The notes under the pieces: generated by a model
Told to the model about the DNA's origin: nothing
Databases searched by the model: none
The model's input: only the letters and a program-made list of their open reading frames with translations
Translations under genes and position numbers: made by a program
Shown: piece after piece, positions 1 to 7,255 of the stretch
Layout of the letters: each line of letters starts with the position of its first letter
Position numbering within the stretch: position 1 is the first letter of the stretch
Origin: Bacillota bacterium
Lineage (GTDB): Bacteria; Bacillota; Dethiobacteria; DTU022; UBA8154
Reading direction: 5' to 3'
Assembly: GCA_003444595.1 (NCBI GenBank)
Contig: DLUO01000041.1
Span: forward strand, 7,149-24,460
Length of the DNA: 17,312 bases

Positions 1-582
1 GTAGTTGGAGGAGGAAATATCTGGAGAGGGGCAAATGCCGGCGAAAGAGGTATGGATAGGGCTACAGCGGATTATATGGGAATGCTGGCAACGGTTATTA
101 ATGCGCTTGCCCTACAGGACGCGCTGGAGAGCCTCGAAGTTGATACCAGGGTACAGTCGGCAATTGAAATGCAGCAGGTCGCTGAACCTTATATACGCCG
201 CAGGGCCATTCGGCATCTGGAAAAAGGAAGGGTTGTAATTTTTGCCGGCGGCACAGGTAACCCGTATTTCTCTACTGATACAACAGCTGCGTTAAGAGCC
301 GCGGAAATAGAGGCCGAGGTAATCCTGCTCGCCAAAGGAAAAGTTGACGCTATTTATAATATGGATCCGCTCCTTAATCCTGATGCACAAAAGTTTACAG
401 AGTTAAGCTTTATTGAGGTTATTAATCGTGGGCTGGGTGTAATGGATTCCACCGCCGCTTCTCTTTGTATGGATAACAATATTACCTTGGTAGTATTCGG
501 CCTTAATAAGTCTGAAAATATTAAAAGGGTCGTTATGGGAGAAAAACTTGGAACAATTGTAAGGGGGGAAAACAGGTCATGA
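1..582 (+). CDS. pyrH: UMP kinase (5'-truncated)
   Basis: This hexameric amino-acid-kinase-fold enzyme phosphorylates UMP to UDP with ATP in cytosolic pyrimidine nucleotide synthesis. The reading frame is open from base 1 and begins VVGGGNIWRGA, the nucleotide-binding glycine-rich segment, so the first roughly 45 residues lie outside the window. An ATG at 52 is an internal methionine (GMDRATADYMGML), not the start. Further family marks are the ATP-site stretch FAGGTGNPYFSTD, NPDAQKF, and near the C terminus VMDSTAASLCMDNN. About 193 residues are visible against a usual 235-245. The stop overlaps the frr start by four bases (ATGA), so the two are translationally coupled, as in many bacteria where tsf-pyrH-frr are adjacent. 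Identification is secure; only the N terminus is missing. Confidence 0.97.
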   Translation, partial: VVGGGNIWRGANAGERGMDRATADYMGMLATVINALALQDALESLEVDTRVQSAIEMQQVAEPYIRRRAIRHLEKGRVVIFAGGTGNPYFSTDTTAALRAAEIEAEVILLAKGKVDAIYNMDPLLNPDAQKFTELSFIEVINRGLGVMDSTAASLCMDNNITLVVFGLNKSENIKRVVMGEKLGTIVRGENRS

Positions 583-1133
583 AAGATATTTTAGAGAACG
601 CCGGAAAAAAGATGGCCAAAAGTGTGGACGCATTTAAAAAGGAAATCAGTACTTTGCGCGCTGGCCGGGCAGTTCCTTCTATTCTTGATAAAGTTATGGT
701 AAGTTATTATAATAATCCCACACCTCTCAACCAGTTGGCAACGATTTCCGCCCCGGAGCCAAGGCTGTTGGTTATACAACCCTGGGATAAAAATATCCTT
801 GGGGACATAGAAAAAGCTATTTTAAAATCTGATTTGGGTTTAACTCCTAACAATGACGGCAGTATTATCAGGCTTGCCATCCCCCAGTTAACAGAAGAAC
901 GGAGGAAGGAACTGGTTAAGACGACGCGAAAGAAGGCTGAGGAGGCCAGGGTCGCGATCAGAAATATTAGGCGTGAAGCTAACGATCTGCTGAAAGCTGA
1001 AGAAAAGAAAGGCAATATTTCCGAAGACAACATGCGGGGCAGCCAGGAAGAAGTCCAAGATTTAACCAACAAATATATAGAAGAGATTGACAGGCTACTA
1101 GCCCAAAAGGAAAAGGATATCATGGAGGTCTAA
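579..1133 (+). CDS. frr: Ribosome recycling factor
   Basis: The protein (184 residues, the usual 184-186) acts with EF-G to split post-termination ribosomes so subunits can be reused. The N-terminal helix carries the family stretch STLRAGRA (about residues 24-31), followed by the small beta domain with LNQLATISAPEPR and LLVIQPWD. The C-terminal helices carry IRLAIPQLTEERRKELVK and IRNIRREAND. The two-domain tRNA-like layout is complete. The ATG overlaps the pyrH stop (ATGA), and an AGGGGGG motif lies about 10 bases upstream, which supports this start. No strong terminator follows: a weak CCCC/GGGG pairing lies at 1155-1180, and translation may continue into the PASTA gene about 105 bases downstream. 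No unusual features. Confidence 0.98.
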   Translation: MKDILENAGKKMAKSVDAFKKEISTLRAGRAVPSILDKVMVSYYNNPTPLNQLATISAPEPRLLVIQPWDKNILGDIEKAILKSDLGLTPNNDGSIIRLAIPQLTEERRKELVKTTRKKAEEARVAIRNIRREANDLLKAEEKKGNISEDNMRGSQEEVQDLTNKYIEEIDRLLAQKEKDIMEV

Positions 1134-1154
1134 AACAGGACAGGAGAAATTATC

Positions 1155-1206
1155 ACCCCCCGCGGATTTCGAAAAGGGGTTTTACATCATAGCACTTCAC
1201 AAGTGC
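1155..1206 (+). other. Weak inverted repeats in the frr-PASTA gap
   Basis: The 108-nt gap before the PASTA gene holds two small inverted repeats. ACCCC (1155-1159) can pair with GGGGT (1176-1180) across a 16-nt loop and is followed by a short T stretch, which would make a poor terminator. GCACTT (1192-1197) and AAGTGC (1201-1206) form a perfect 6-bp stem with a CAC triloop. Neither has a convincing U tract, and I see no good promoter here. They could be mRNA-processing or stability hairpins, or chance. Confidence 0.25.
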
Positions 1207-1241
1207 ACTGACTGCTTGAATGTCTAAGGCCGGAGGTAATG

Positions 1242-1457
1242 ATGGAGGAAACTATTCCTGACGTGACTGTCTACCGGTTGGATAATGCTATTAATGTTTT
1301 AGAAAAGAAAGGGATAAAATTTAAGTTAAAGAAAACTGTTTCTCCTTTTTCGCGCCCGGTGGGAGACACAATTATTTCACAAGAAAAGTACCGTGTTGTT
1401 AAACAGGTAAAACTAGAAGACACTATTATAGAACTTACAATAGTACTTACTGAATAA
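1242..1457 (+). CDS. Small single-PASTA-domain protein
   Basis: This gene encodes about 71 residues that amount to one PASTA domain. It begins IPDVT, the usual V/I-P-[DN]-V/L opening, then has a helix with LDNAINVLEKKGIKFK, a central TIISQ (the typical T/V-I-x-Q core), and ends in beta-like IIELTIVLTE. PASTA domains normally occur as extracellular repeats on Ser/Thr kinases (PrkC/PknB) and class-B penicillin-binding proteins, where they sense cell-wall fragments. Here there is no signal peptide, no transmembrane segment and no partner domain, so the protein is probably cytosolic. ATG codons occur at 1239 and 1242; GGAGG at 1232-1236 leaves only 2 bases to the first but 5 to the second, so I prefer 1242. 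An in-frame stop at 1209 rules out a longer form. Its place between frr and uppS, ahead of lipid-carrier genes, hints at an envelope link, but the function is unknown. Confidence 0.8.
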   Translation: MEETIPDVTVYRLDNAINVLEKKGIKFKLKKTVSPFSRPVGDTIISQEKYRVVKQVKLEDTIIELTIVLTE

Positions 1458-1475
1458 AAAAAAAGGACTGGTTCT

Positions 1476-1505
1476 ACCCCCAGATGGGGGTCTATTTATT
1501 GTTTT
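1476..1505 (+). terminator. Possible terminator/attenuator before uppS
   Basis: ACCCCC (1476-1481) and GGGGGT (1486-1491) form a perfect, GC-rich 6-bp stem with an AGAT tetraloop, 18 bases after the PASTA stop. It is followed by a T-rich but interrupted tract (CTATTTATTGTTTT). An A run (AAAAAAAAA, about 1456-1464) lies upstream. This looks like a weak Rho-independent terminator or attenuator. The stem is short, and the uppS ribosome binding site starts at once downstream, so read-through is likely. Confidence 0.5.
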
Positions 1506-1519
1506 ACAGGTGATGCATT

Positions 1520-2281
1520 TTGAACAGGGACGGACAAAAAAGAGAATCTGAACTTATTAAGCTTATTTCTGCAGAAAAACTTCCCAGGCATGTTGCTATC
1601 ATTATGGACGGTAACGGCCGTTGGGCCAGGAAGCAAGGTCTGCCGCGAATAGCGGGCCATCGAGAAGGAATGAATACCTTAAAAGAAATTATCACCTGCG
1701 CTAATGAACTGGGAATAAATGTTGTGACGTTATATGCATTTTCTACGGAGAACTGGAAGAGACCCAGTTGGGAAGTTGAGTTTTTAATGCGTTTGCCCGA
1801 GGAGTATCTGAAAACTGAATTACAGCCTTTAATAGAAAAAAATATCGTGATTAGAGCCATGGGAGATCTTGAGCAGCTTCCCGCAGTTACGAAAAGAGCT
1901 ATAAAAAATGCCCTGCAGGCTACTAAAGACAACACCGGAATGATCCTAAATTTTGCGCTAAATTATGGAGGTAGAAATGAAATTTTAAATGCCGTAAAAA
2001 AAATAGCGGAAAGAGTGCAGGAAGGGGCCTTAAAACCAGAAGAAATCTCTGAAGATTTATTTACCCGCTATCTGTATACCGGGGATTTACCTGATCCGGA
2101 TTTGCTAATCCGTCCCAGCGGGGAATTAAGAATCAGTAATTTTTTACTCTGGCAGCTTGCGTATACTGAATTATGGTTTACCAGGACATTATGGCCGGAT
2201 TTCAATAAGGAGCATTTTTTAAAGGCGATACTGGATTACCAGGAACGGGAAAGACGCTTTGGGGGGATTAACAAAATCTAG
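1520..2281 (+). CDS. uppS: Undecaprenyl diphosphate synthase (cis-prenyltransferase)
   Basis: The enzyme condenses farnesyl diphosphate with eight isopentenyl diphosphates to make C55 undecaprenyl diphosphate, the lipid carrier for peptidoglycan and other wall glycans. At 253 residues it has the family length. Motifs in order: HVAIIMDGNGRWA (catalytic Asp30), GHREGM (about 47-52), STENWKRP (75-82), and the C-terminal RPSGELRISNFLLWQLAYTE, with Arg198, Arg204 and Glu217 matching known substrate and Mg ligands. The start is TTG at 1520. The first in-frame ATG is inside the catalytic motif, and AGGTGAT at 1508-1514 sits 5-7 bases upstream. Its substrate derives from the MEP pathway, to which dxr and ispG in this same window belong. 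Its TAG stop runs into the cdsA ribosome binding site. Confidence 0.97.
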   Translation: MNRDGQKRESELIKLISAEKLPRHVAIIMDGNGRWARKQGLPRIAGHREGMNTLKEIITCANELGINVVTLYAFSTENWKRPSWEVEFLMRLPEEYLKTELQPLIEKNIVIRAMGDLEQLPAVTKRAIKNALQATKDNTGMILNFALNYGGRNEILNAVKKIAERVQEGALKPEEISEDLFTRYLYTGDLPDPDLLIRPSGELRISNFLLWQLAYTELWFTRTLWPDFNKEHFLKAILDYQERERRFGGINKI

Positions 2282-2292
2282 GCGGTGTTATT

Positions 2293-3084
2293 ATGTTTAA
2301 AGCCAGAGTGCTTACTGCTTTCGTCGGAATCCCGGTAATTCTTTTTTTTATATATTGCGGCGGCTGCTGGTATGGTTTGGCCGTTTCAGTTATTGCTGTA
2401 ATCGGCTTAAGAGAATACTTTCGTTTAATGCGCAAAAGGCCAGGAGCAACTGTCGAATTGGCAGCATATATATTAGTTGTCCTGAACCTTTGGATGATTT
2501 TCAGAGGAAACCTTTCTCACATTCTGGCCCTGTGGGTGCTTGCTTTTCTTGTCTTCTGTCTTTTCCCTGTCTTCTCCTGTTCAAGAACAGGTTACTGGGA
2601 ATCCGCGATCTCCTTTTGGGGAATAATATATATTGGAGGATTAGCCGGCTTTTTGTTGGCCATCCGGCTTTTGCCTGATGGGCTTCTCTTTACTATCTTA
2701 CTATTTCTTATGGTTTGGGCTGAAGATATTTTAGCCTATTTTGCCGGAAGTATGTTTGGGAAAACATTACTGGTTCCTAAAATAAGTCCTAAAAAGACTT
2801 GGGAGGGAACAATAGCGGGAGTAACAGGGAGCAGTTTAACCGGATTACTGCTCCCCCGGTTTTTTTCGCTTTCTTCCTTTAATTTGCCTGCAGGTTTTTT
2901 ATTGGGGCTTATGATCGGCACGGCAGCAACTCTGGGAGATTTAAGCCAGTCGGCGCTAAAAAGAACTGCAGGTGTGAAAGATTCCGGACAACTTTTGCCG
3001 GGGCATGGGGGGATACTGGACCGCTTCGACAGCCTTTTTTTTGCAGCCCCTCTTTTTTATTTTTATATCAGATATTTGTTGTAA
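2293..3084 (+). CDS. cdsA: Phosphatidate cytidylyltransferase (CDP-diacylglycerol synthase)
   Basis: This integral membrane enzyme makes CDP-diacylglycerol from phosphatidic acid and CTP, the branch point for bacterial phospholipids. The 263-residue protein is almost wholly hydrophobic, with about seven or eight membrane segments. Near the middle it has WAEDILAYFAG (the WxxDxxAY pattern) and ISPKKTWEG (165-172). Towards the end it has the family signature: SALKR (about 220-224), then KDSGQLLPGHGGILDRFD (229-246), with the acidic residues and His-Gly-Gly that bind metal and substrate. The start ATG follows a weak GGCGGTG ribosome binding site that overlaps the uppS stop, so the pair is probably coupled. 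Membrane placement and size are typical; no defect is seen. Confidence 0.96.
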   Translation: MFKARVLTAFVGIPVILFFIYCGGCWYGLAVSVIAVIGLREYFRLMRKRPGATVELAAYILVVLNLWMIFRGNLSHILALWVLAFLVFCLFPVFSCSRTGYWESAISFWGIIYIGGLAGFLLAIRLLPDGLLFTILLFLMVWAEDILAYFAGSMFGKTLLVPKISPKKTWEGTIAGVTGSSLTGLLLPRFFSLSSFNLPAGFLLGLMIGTAATLGDLSQSALKRTAGVKDSGQLLPGHGGILDRFDSLFFAAPLFYFYIRYLL

Positions 3085-3187
3085 TTATTTCACTATACAA
3101 TAAAACGGAGACCTGTTTTTAGTAAATTTCTGTAGAGAATCGGCTACGTTCCTTAAGAGCTTTGTAGTGTAAACTTTTTGGTGGGAT

Positions 3188-3215
3188 TTGCCTCTTTTTT
3201 GTATTTTGCTATAAT
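3188..3215 (+). promoter_or_regulatory. Sigma-A-type promoter for dxr (extended -10)
   Basis: TTGCCT (3188-3193) and TATAAT (3210-3215) are separated by 16 bases, and TG at 3207-3208 gives an extended -10 (TGcTATAAT). Transcription would begin near 3222, just before the GAGGG ribosome binding site and the ATG at 3235, leaving a very short leader. The element lies inside the alternative upstream reading frame from GTG 3178, which argues against that start. The rest of the cdsA-dxr gap (3085-3187) shows no hairpin terminator. Confidence 0.75.
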
Positions 3216-3234
3216 TATTATAACGAGGGATTTT

Positions 3235-4389
3235 ATGGTACGAAAAATCTCAATACTCGGTTCCACCGGTTCCATAGGAACACAAACATTAAGTGTAGTA
3301 GACCAGTTTCCGGATAAATTTAAAATAACAGGTCTTTCTGCCAGGAGTAATATTAACCTCCTGGAGCAGCAGATTCGCAAGTATAGACCTCAGGCAGCGG
3401 CTGTTTTATTGCCGGAGAAAGCCCGGGAACTTAAAAAACGGCTCCGTGATGTCAACACAGCTGTTTTAGCAGGAGAAGAAGGCCTGAAAACGCTTGCTGC
3501 CTGGCCGGATACCGAATTGGTAATAGTCGCTCTTGTAGGTTTCAGTGGGTTGGAGCCCACGCTTGTCGCTCTCCGGGAGGGTAAGGCTTTGGCACTGGCA
3601 AACAAGGAATCCCTTGTTGTAGGTGGAGAGTTAATCATGACTGAGGCCAGAGCGCAAAATATTACAATTATCCCTGTGGATAGTGAACATTCGGCTATTT
3701 TTCAGTGTCTCCGGGCTGGAAATGAAAACGAGATCGAAAAGATAATTCTTACCGCTTCGGGCGGCCCTTTCCTGGGATGGAGCGAGAAAGAACTTGCTTG
3801 TGTGCAGCCTTGCCAAGCTTTAAAGCATCCTAACTGGGCAATGGGAGCAAAGGTAACAATAGATTCTGCAACATTGATGAATAAAGGTTTTGAGGTTCTG
3901 GAAGCCCACTGGCTTTTTAGTCTGGAACTAGAGAAGATAGATGTTGTAGTTCATCCTGAAAGCATAATTCACTCCATGGTTGAATTTGTCGATGGGTCTA
4001 TAATAGCGCAGATGAGCTTTCCCAGCATGCTTTTTCCTATCCAGTATGCATTGACTTATCCGGAGAGATGGAGAAATAGCTTACCGCGGTTAAAGTGGGA
4101 ACAACTGCGCAGTATAAATTTTCTATTACCTGACCATAAAACCTTTCCTTGCCTCAGTTATGCATACCAAGCAGGAAAAACAGGGGGAACCATGCCTGCT
4201 GTACTGAATGCGGCCAATGAGGTTGCTGTAGAGGGATTTTTAGAAAATCGCATTCCTTTTTCACATATTCCCATTGTATTAGAGGAAGTAATGAGCAAGC
4301 ATTCTGTAAAGCAAAATCCTTCTCTGCAGGATATTATTGAAGCAGATGCCTGGGGCCGGCAAGAAGGCAGTAACTTTTTGCAAAAGTAA
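3235..4389 (+). CDS. dxr: 1-deoxy-D-xylulose 5-phosphate reductoisomerase
   Basis: This is the second MEP-pathway enzyme: it converts 1-deoxy-D-xylulose 5-phosphate to 2-C-methyl-D-erythritol 4-phosphate using NADPH. From ATG 3235 the protein has 384 residues, the family norm. It opens with the Rossmann dinucleotide motif GSTGSIGTQT (9-18). Further motifs are LANKESLV (121-128), PVDSEHSAIFQ (147-157, metal ligands Asp149 and Glu151), SGGPF (175-179), HPNW (198-201), and TIDSATLMNKGFE with the third metal ligand Glu220. A longer form from GTG 3178 would add 19 hydrophobic residues of no family character and would be encoded across the promoter. GAGGG at 3225-3229 supports ATG 3235. It is followed 14 bases later by rseP, a common Bacillota order. 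Confidence 0.97.
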   Translation: MVRKISILGSTGSIGTQTLSVVDQFPDKFKITGLSARSNINLLEQQIRKYRPQAAAVLLPEKARELKKRLRDVNTAVLAGEEGLKTLAAWPDTELVIVALVGFSGLEPTLVALREGKALALANKESLVVGGELIMTEARAQNITIIPVDSEHSAIFQCLRAGNENEIEKIILTASGGPFLGWSEKELACVQPCQALKHPNWAMGAKVTIDSATLMNKGFEVLEAHWLFSLELEKIDVVVHPESIIHSMVEFVDGSIIAQMSFPSMLFPIQYALTYPERWRNSLPRLKWEQLRSINFLLPDHKTFPCLSYAYQAGKTGGTMPAVLNAANEVAVEGFLENRIPFSHIPIVLEEVMSKHSVKQNPSLQDIIEADAWGRQEGSNFLQK

Positions 4390-4403
4390 AAAGGAGAATA
4401 TCA

Positions 4404-5423
4404 ATGCTTAACACGATCATCGCTTCCATAGTTATGCTCGGCTTGTTGATTTTCGTTCATGAATTAGGCCATTTCATTGTAGCCCGGTTGGTGCGTATAA
4501 AGGTGCTTGAATTTGCTATTGGCTTAGGAAAAGAACTGTTTAGCCGACAGAAAGAAGGTGGAACGCGCTATTCTTTAAGATTATTTCCCCTGGGGGGATT
4601 TTGCCGTTTGTTGGGTGAAGACCCGGAAGAAGCCTTAAAAGAGGGAAGTTTTCAAAAGAAGCCTCTGTTTTCCCGTTTAGCTGTTATATCCGCAGGCTCT
4701 CTAATGAACTTTCTACTGGCAGTGGTCCTTTTTTCTCTAGTTTACTTCTTTTTTTGGGGTGTACCGCAAAGCCAGACCACGCAGATTGGTGAAATTCTGC
4801 CCGGGAGCAGAGCATACGAAGCCGGCTTGCAGTCAGGTGATGTTATTCTCGCTATTGACGGCCTGGAAATGAAAGACTGGGACGATATTATTGCGTATAT
4901 TAACGCTAACCCTGAAAGGCAGATTACCCTTCTTGTTCAAAGGGGCAACGCCGTGATCTCCATCACAGTAGTGCCTGCGGGAGATACCGGCAAGGGATTA
5001 ATCGGTATCGCTCCCGTTTATAAAAAATATGTATTCTTTAGGTCAATTGCTCTGGGGTTTAATTATACCTGGTTTTTTATAAAGTTAATTTTTGTTAGTT
5101 TATACCAGATGATTACAGGCGTGATTCCTGCTGATATTGCCGGGCCGGTAGGAATAGTGGCCATTGTGGCGGAGGTAACAAAAACAGGGTTGGGCAATCT
5201 TTTTTACTTGGCGGCAATAATCAGTATTAACCTGGGTATTATTAACTTATTACCGATTCCTGCCCTGGATGGAAGCAGAATTATTTTTCTCGTGCTTGAA
5301 GGTATTAGAGGCAAACCGATTGACCCGCAAAAAGAAGGATTTATTCATTTTGTCGGTTTCACTGTACTTATAATCCTGATGATTTTGATCGCTTTCCAGG
5401 ATATAACTCGCCTGATTTTTTAA
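4404..5423 (+). CDS. rseP: Intramembrane site-2 zinc metalloprotease (RseP/RasP)
   Basis: The membrane protease cuts transmembrane segments of anti-sigma factors, signal-peptide remnants and similar substrates (regulated intramembrane proteolysis). The 339-residue protein shows the zinc site HELGH (His19, Glu20, His23) in the first membrane helix. It continues with LRLFPLGGFCRLLGED, a second helix (about 93-118), one PDZ domain (about 127-190, with GSRAYEAGLQSGDVILAIDG), a third helix near 217-240, and NLLPIPALDG, where Asp289 is the third zinc ligand. A last helix ends the protein. AAGGAG at 4391-4396 is placed 7 bases before the ATG. The dxr-rseP-ispG order is frequent in Clostridia. Its substrates here cannot be inferred from the window. 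Confidence 0.96.
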   Translation: MLNTIIASIVMLGLLIFVHELGHFIVARLVRIKVLEFAIGLGKELFSRQKEGGTRYSLRLFPLGGFCRLLGEDPEEALKEGSFQKKPLFSRLAVISAGSLMNFLLAVVLFSLVYFFFWGVPQSQTTQIGEILPGSRAYEAGLQSGDVILAIDGLEMKDWDDIIAYINANPERQITLLVQRGNAVISITVVPAGDTGKGLIGIAPVYKKYVFFRSIALGFNYTWFFIKLIFVSLYQMITGVIPADIAGPVGIVAIVAEVTKTGLGNLFYLAAIISINLGIINLLPIPALDGSRIIFLVLEGIRGKPIDPQKEGFIHFVGFTVLIILMILIAFQDITRLIF

Positions 5424-5444
5424 TATGAAATTGGAGGGTGGGAG

Positions 5445-6533
5445 TTGCGGCGTAAAGCGTTGCCTGTAAAAGTAGCAGATGTTACGATAGGAGGAGATGC
5501 TCCTGTTTCCATCCAATCCATGACAAATACGGATACCACTGATACCAAGGCTACCTTAAAGCAGATTGAGGAGCTTTTTAAAGCAGGATGCGAGTTGGTT
5601 CGCGTTGCAGTTATAGATGATAACGGAGCCCGGTCTCTCGGAATAATTAAAAAACATTCTCCTTTACCGGTGATAGCTGATATTCAGTTTGATTTTAAAC
5701 TGGCTTTACAGTGCCTGGAGGAAGGAGCGGATAAGATAAGGTTCAACCCTGGAAATATCGGAGATAATGATAAACTTGCACAAATTATTAAAAAAGCTAA
5801 AGAAAAAGGCATACCTTTGCGCATAGGCGTAAACTCCGGCTCGATAAGCCGGGAACTTAGAATAAAGTACGGTGGTGCCACGGCAGATGCGCTTGTTGAT
5901 TCCGCTTTGCAAACCATACGATTTTTAGAGAATAGTACATTTCGTAATTTTATTATTTCTCTTAAAGCAGCAAATGTGTTAACGACCGTGGAAGCATACA
6001 GGAAAATTGCCGATCAAATACCCTATCCTTTGCACCTTGGCGTAACTGAGGCAGGCAGGGGTTTGAAAGGAACGGTAAAATCTTCATTAGGTATAGGTTC
6101 ATTGCTACTGGATGGCATCGGTGATACAGTAAGAGTCTCTTTAACGGGAGATCCGGTAGAGGAGGTCTACGTTGCCAAAGAAATTTTACAGGCTGCGGGA
6201 GTAAGAGATTTTGGACCTGAAATCATTTCCTGTCCCACATGCGCCAGGTGCAAGATTGACCTGGAACAATTAGTAAAAAAAGTCGAGGAAACGGTAAAAA
6301 ATGTTGACTGGCCCTTAAAAATTGCTGTCATGGGTTGCCCTGTCAACGGGCCCGGAGAAGCAAGGGAAGCCGATATCGGTATATCCGGCGCTAGCAACTT
6401 TGGTATCATCTTCAAAGCAGGAAAGGTGTTTAAAAAAGTCGCTCTACCAGATTTATTTGGGGCCCTGGAAAAAGAAATCAGTGAAATGTTAAAACAAAAA
6501 AGCTCTGGCAATACTTCACGAAATGGAGGATAA
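5445..6533 (+). CDS. ispG: 4-hydroxy-3-methylbut-2-en-1-yl diphosphate synthase (IspG)
   Basis: This iron-sulfur enzyme carries out the penultimate MEP-pathway step, reductive ring opening of methylerythritol cyclodiphosphate to HMBPP. The 362-residue short (bacterial) form has an N-terminal TIM barrel beginning VTIGGDAPVSIQSMTNTDT, with ELVRVAV and IRFNPGNIG. The C-terminal cluster domain has CPTC (Cys263, Cys266) and MGCPVNGPGEA (Cys298, Glu305), which supply the four [4Fe-4S] ligands. The start is TTG at 5445: GGAGG at 5433-5437 is 7 bases upstream, and the encoded RRKALPVKV matches the usual N terminus. An electron donor (flavodoxin or ferredoxin) is needed and is not in this window. The last codons carry the ribosome binding site of the following glycosyltransferase. 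Confidence 0.97.
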   Translation: MRRKALPVKVADVTIGGDAPVSIQSMTNTDTTDTKATLKQIEELFKAGCELVRVAVIDDNGARSLGIIKKHSPLPVIADIQFDFKLALQCLEEGADKIRFNPGNIGDNDKLAQIIKKAKEKGIPLRIGVNSGSISRELRIKYGGATADALVDSALQTIRFLENSTFRNFIISLKAANVLTTVEAYRKIADQIPYPLHLGVTEAGRGLKGTVKSSLGIGSLLLDGIGDTVRVSLTGDPVEEVYVAKEILQAAGVRDFGPEIISCPTCARCKIDLEQLVKKVEETVKNVDWPLKIAVMGCPVNGPGEAREADIGISGASNFGIIFKAGKVFKKVALPDLFGALEKEISEMLKQKSSGNTSRNGG

Positions 6534-6539
6534 GCGCAA

Positions 6540-7181
6540 ATGGAGACTATCGCTATCATCCCGGCTTATAACGAAGAAAAAAATATTGGACATGTTCTGT
6601 CCGTATTAAAAGACGTTGCCTTGATTAAAAAAGTAATCGTTGTAAGCGATGGTTCAACTGATGATACAGTTAATGTAGCAAGAAGCTACGGTGTTGAAAT
6701 AATCGAATTAATGGAGAACCGCGGGAAAGGAGGCGCTCTAAAGGCAGGTCTGGATAACTTCCAGGCAGATGTAGTCCTTTTTTTGGATGCTGATTTGCTG
6801 GGTCTCACGGAAAAACATGTTTTGAATCTTGTAGAGCCGGTAATTAATGATGAAGCGGATATGACAATCGGAATTTTTGAAAAAGGACGCATTGCCACTG
6901 ATCTTGCTCAAAAAATGGCGCCATATCTATCGGGGCAGAGGGCGTTAAAATTTTCATTACTGGAGAAAATATCAGATTTGGATGTAGCCAGGTTTGGTGT
7001 AGAGCTTGCGCTGAATCGTTTTATGGAATCGTCTAATATCAGAGTGAAAGAGGTCCTTTTATATGATATGTCCCATGTAATGAAAGAGGAAAAAATGGGG
7101 GTATGGAAGGGAATGGCAGCGAGGATGAAGATGTACTGGGAAATAATAAAATACCTTACCCGTGTCAAAACTTTGAGATAA
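6540..7181 (+). CDS. Family 2 glycosyltransferase, GT-A fold, acceptor unknown
   Basis: The 213-residue protein is a soluble GT-A-type nucleotide-sugar transferase. Visible motifs are PAYNEE (8-13), VVSDGSTDDT (34-43) for nucleotide binding, NRGKGGALKAG (60-70), and LDADLLG (82-88), the metal-binding DxD. Later come SGQRAL (131-136) and RFGVELALNRF (151-161), which resemble the acceptor-side region of dolichyl-phosphate-mannose-synthase-like and glucosyl-3-phosphoglycerate-synthase-like enzymes. The C-terminal segment is basic and amphipathic, with no clear transmembrane helix. GGAGG at 6525-6529 lies in the end of ispG, 10 bases from the ATG, so it is cotranscribed with ispG. Many Bacillota carry proS and polC at this point. 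Neighbours that make isoprenoids and undecaprenyl diphosphate suggest a lipid-linked or envelope glycan, but that is inference; sugar donor and acceptor are not identifiable. Confidence 0.85.
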   Translation: METIAIIPAYNEEKNIGHVLSVLKDVALIKKVIVVSDGSTDDTVNVARSYGVEIIELMENRGKGGALKAGLDNFQADVVLFLDADLLGLTEKHVLNLVEPVINDEADMTIGIFEKGRIATDLAQKMAPYLSGQRALKFSLLEKISDLDVARFGVELALNRFMESSNIRVKEVLLYDMSHVMKEEKMGVWKGMAARMKMYWEIIKYLTRVKTLR

Positions 7182-7193
7182 TAAGGCTTTCTC

Positions 7194-7222
7194 TTGCATA
7201 AGGCCTGTAAATATGATAGAAT
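7194..7222 (+). promoter_or_regulatory. Sigma-A-type promoter for the rimP-nusA-infB operon
   Basis: TTGCAT (7194-7199) and TAGAAT (7217-7222) are 17 bases apart, and TG at 7214-7215 gives an extended -10 (TGaTAGAAT). The promoter starts 13 bases after the glycosyltransferase stop, and transcription would begin near 7229. The resulting leader of about 80 bases contains the hairpin at 7256-7281. Confidence 0.8.
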
Positions 7223-7255
7223 ACATTTGCGTGAAGATGAAGTTGTAATTTTGCC

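Noticed and set aside
52..54. ATG at 52 as the pyrH start
   Set aside because: The same frame is open to base 1 and encodes the conserved VVGGGNIWRGA segment of UMP kinase, so this methionine is internal.
707..1123. Long minus-strand frame opposite frr (138 codons), and similar frames opposite uppS, ispG, nusA and pnp
   Set aside because: They mirror conserved + strand genes, have Ser/Leu-rich compositions typical of antisense shadows, and lack credible ribosome binding sites or family motifs.
3178..3234. N-terminal extension of dxr from GTG 3178
   Set aside because: It crosses a strong promoter, encodes a hydrophobic stretch unlike Dxr, and the ATG at 3235 has its own ribosome binding site right before the GSTGSIG motif.
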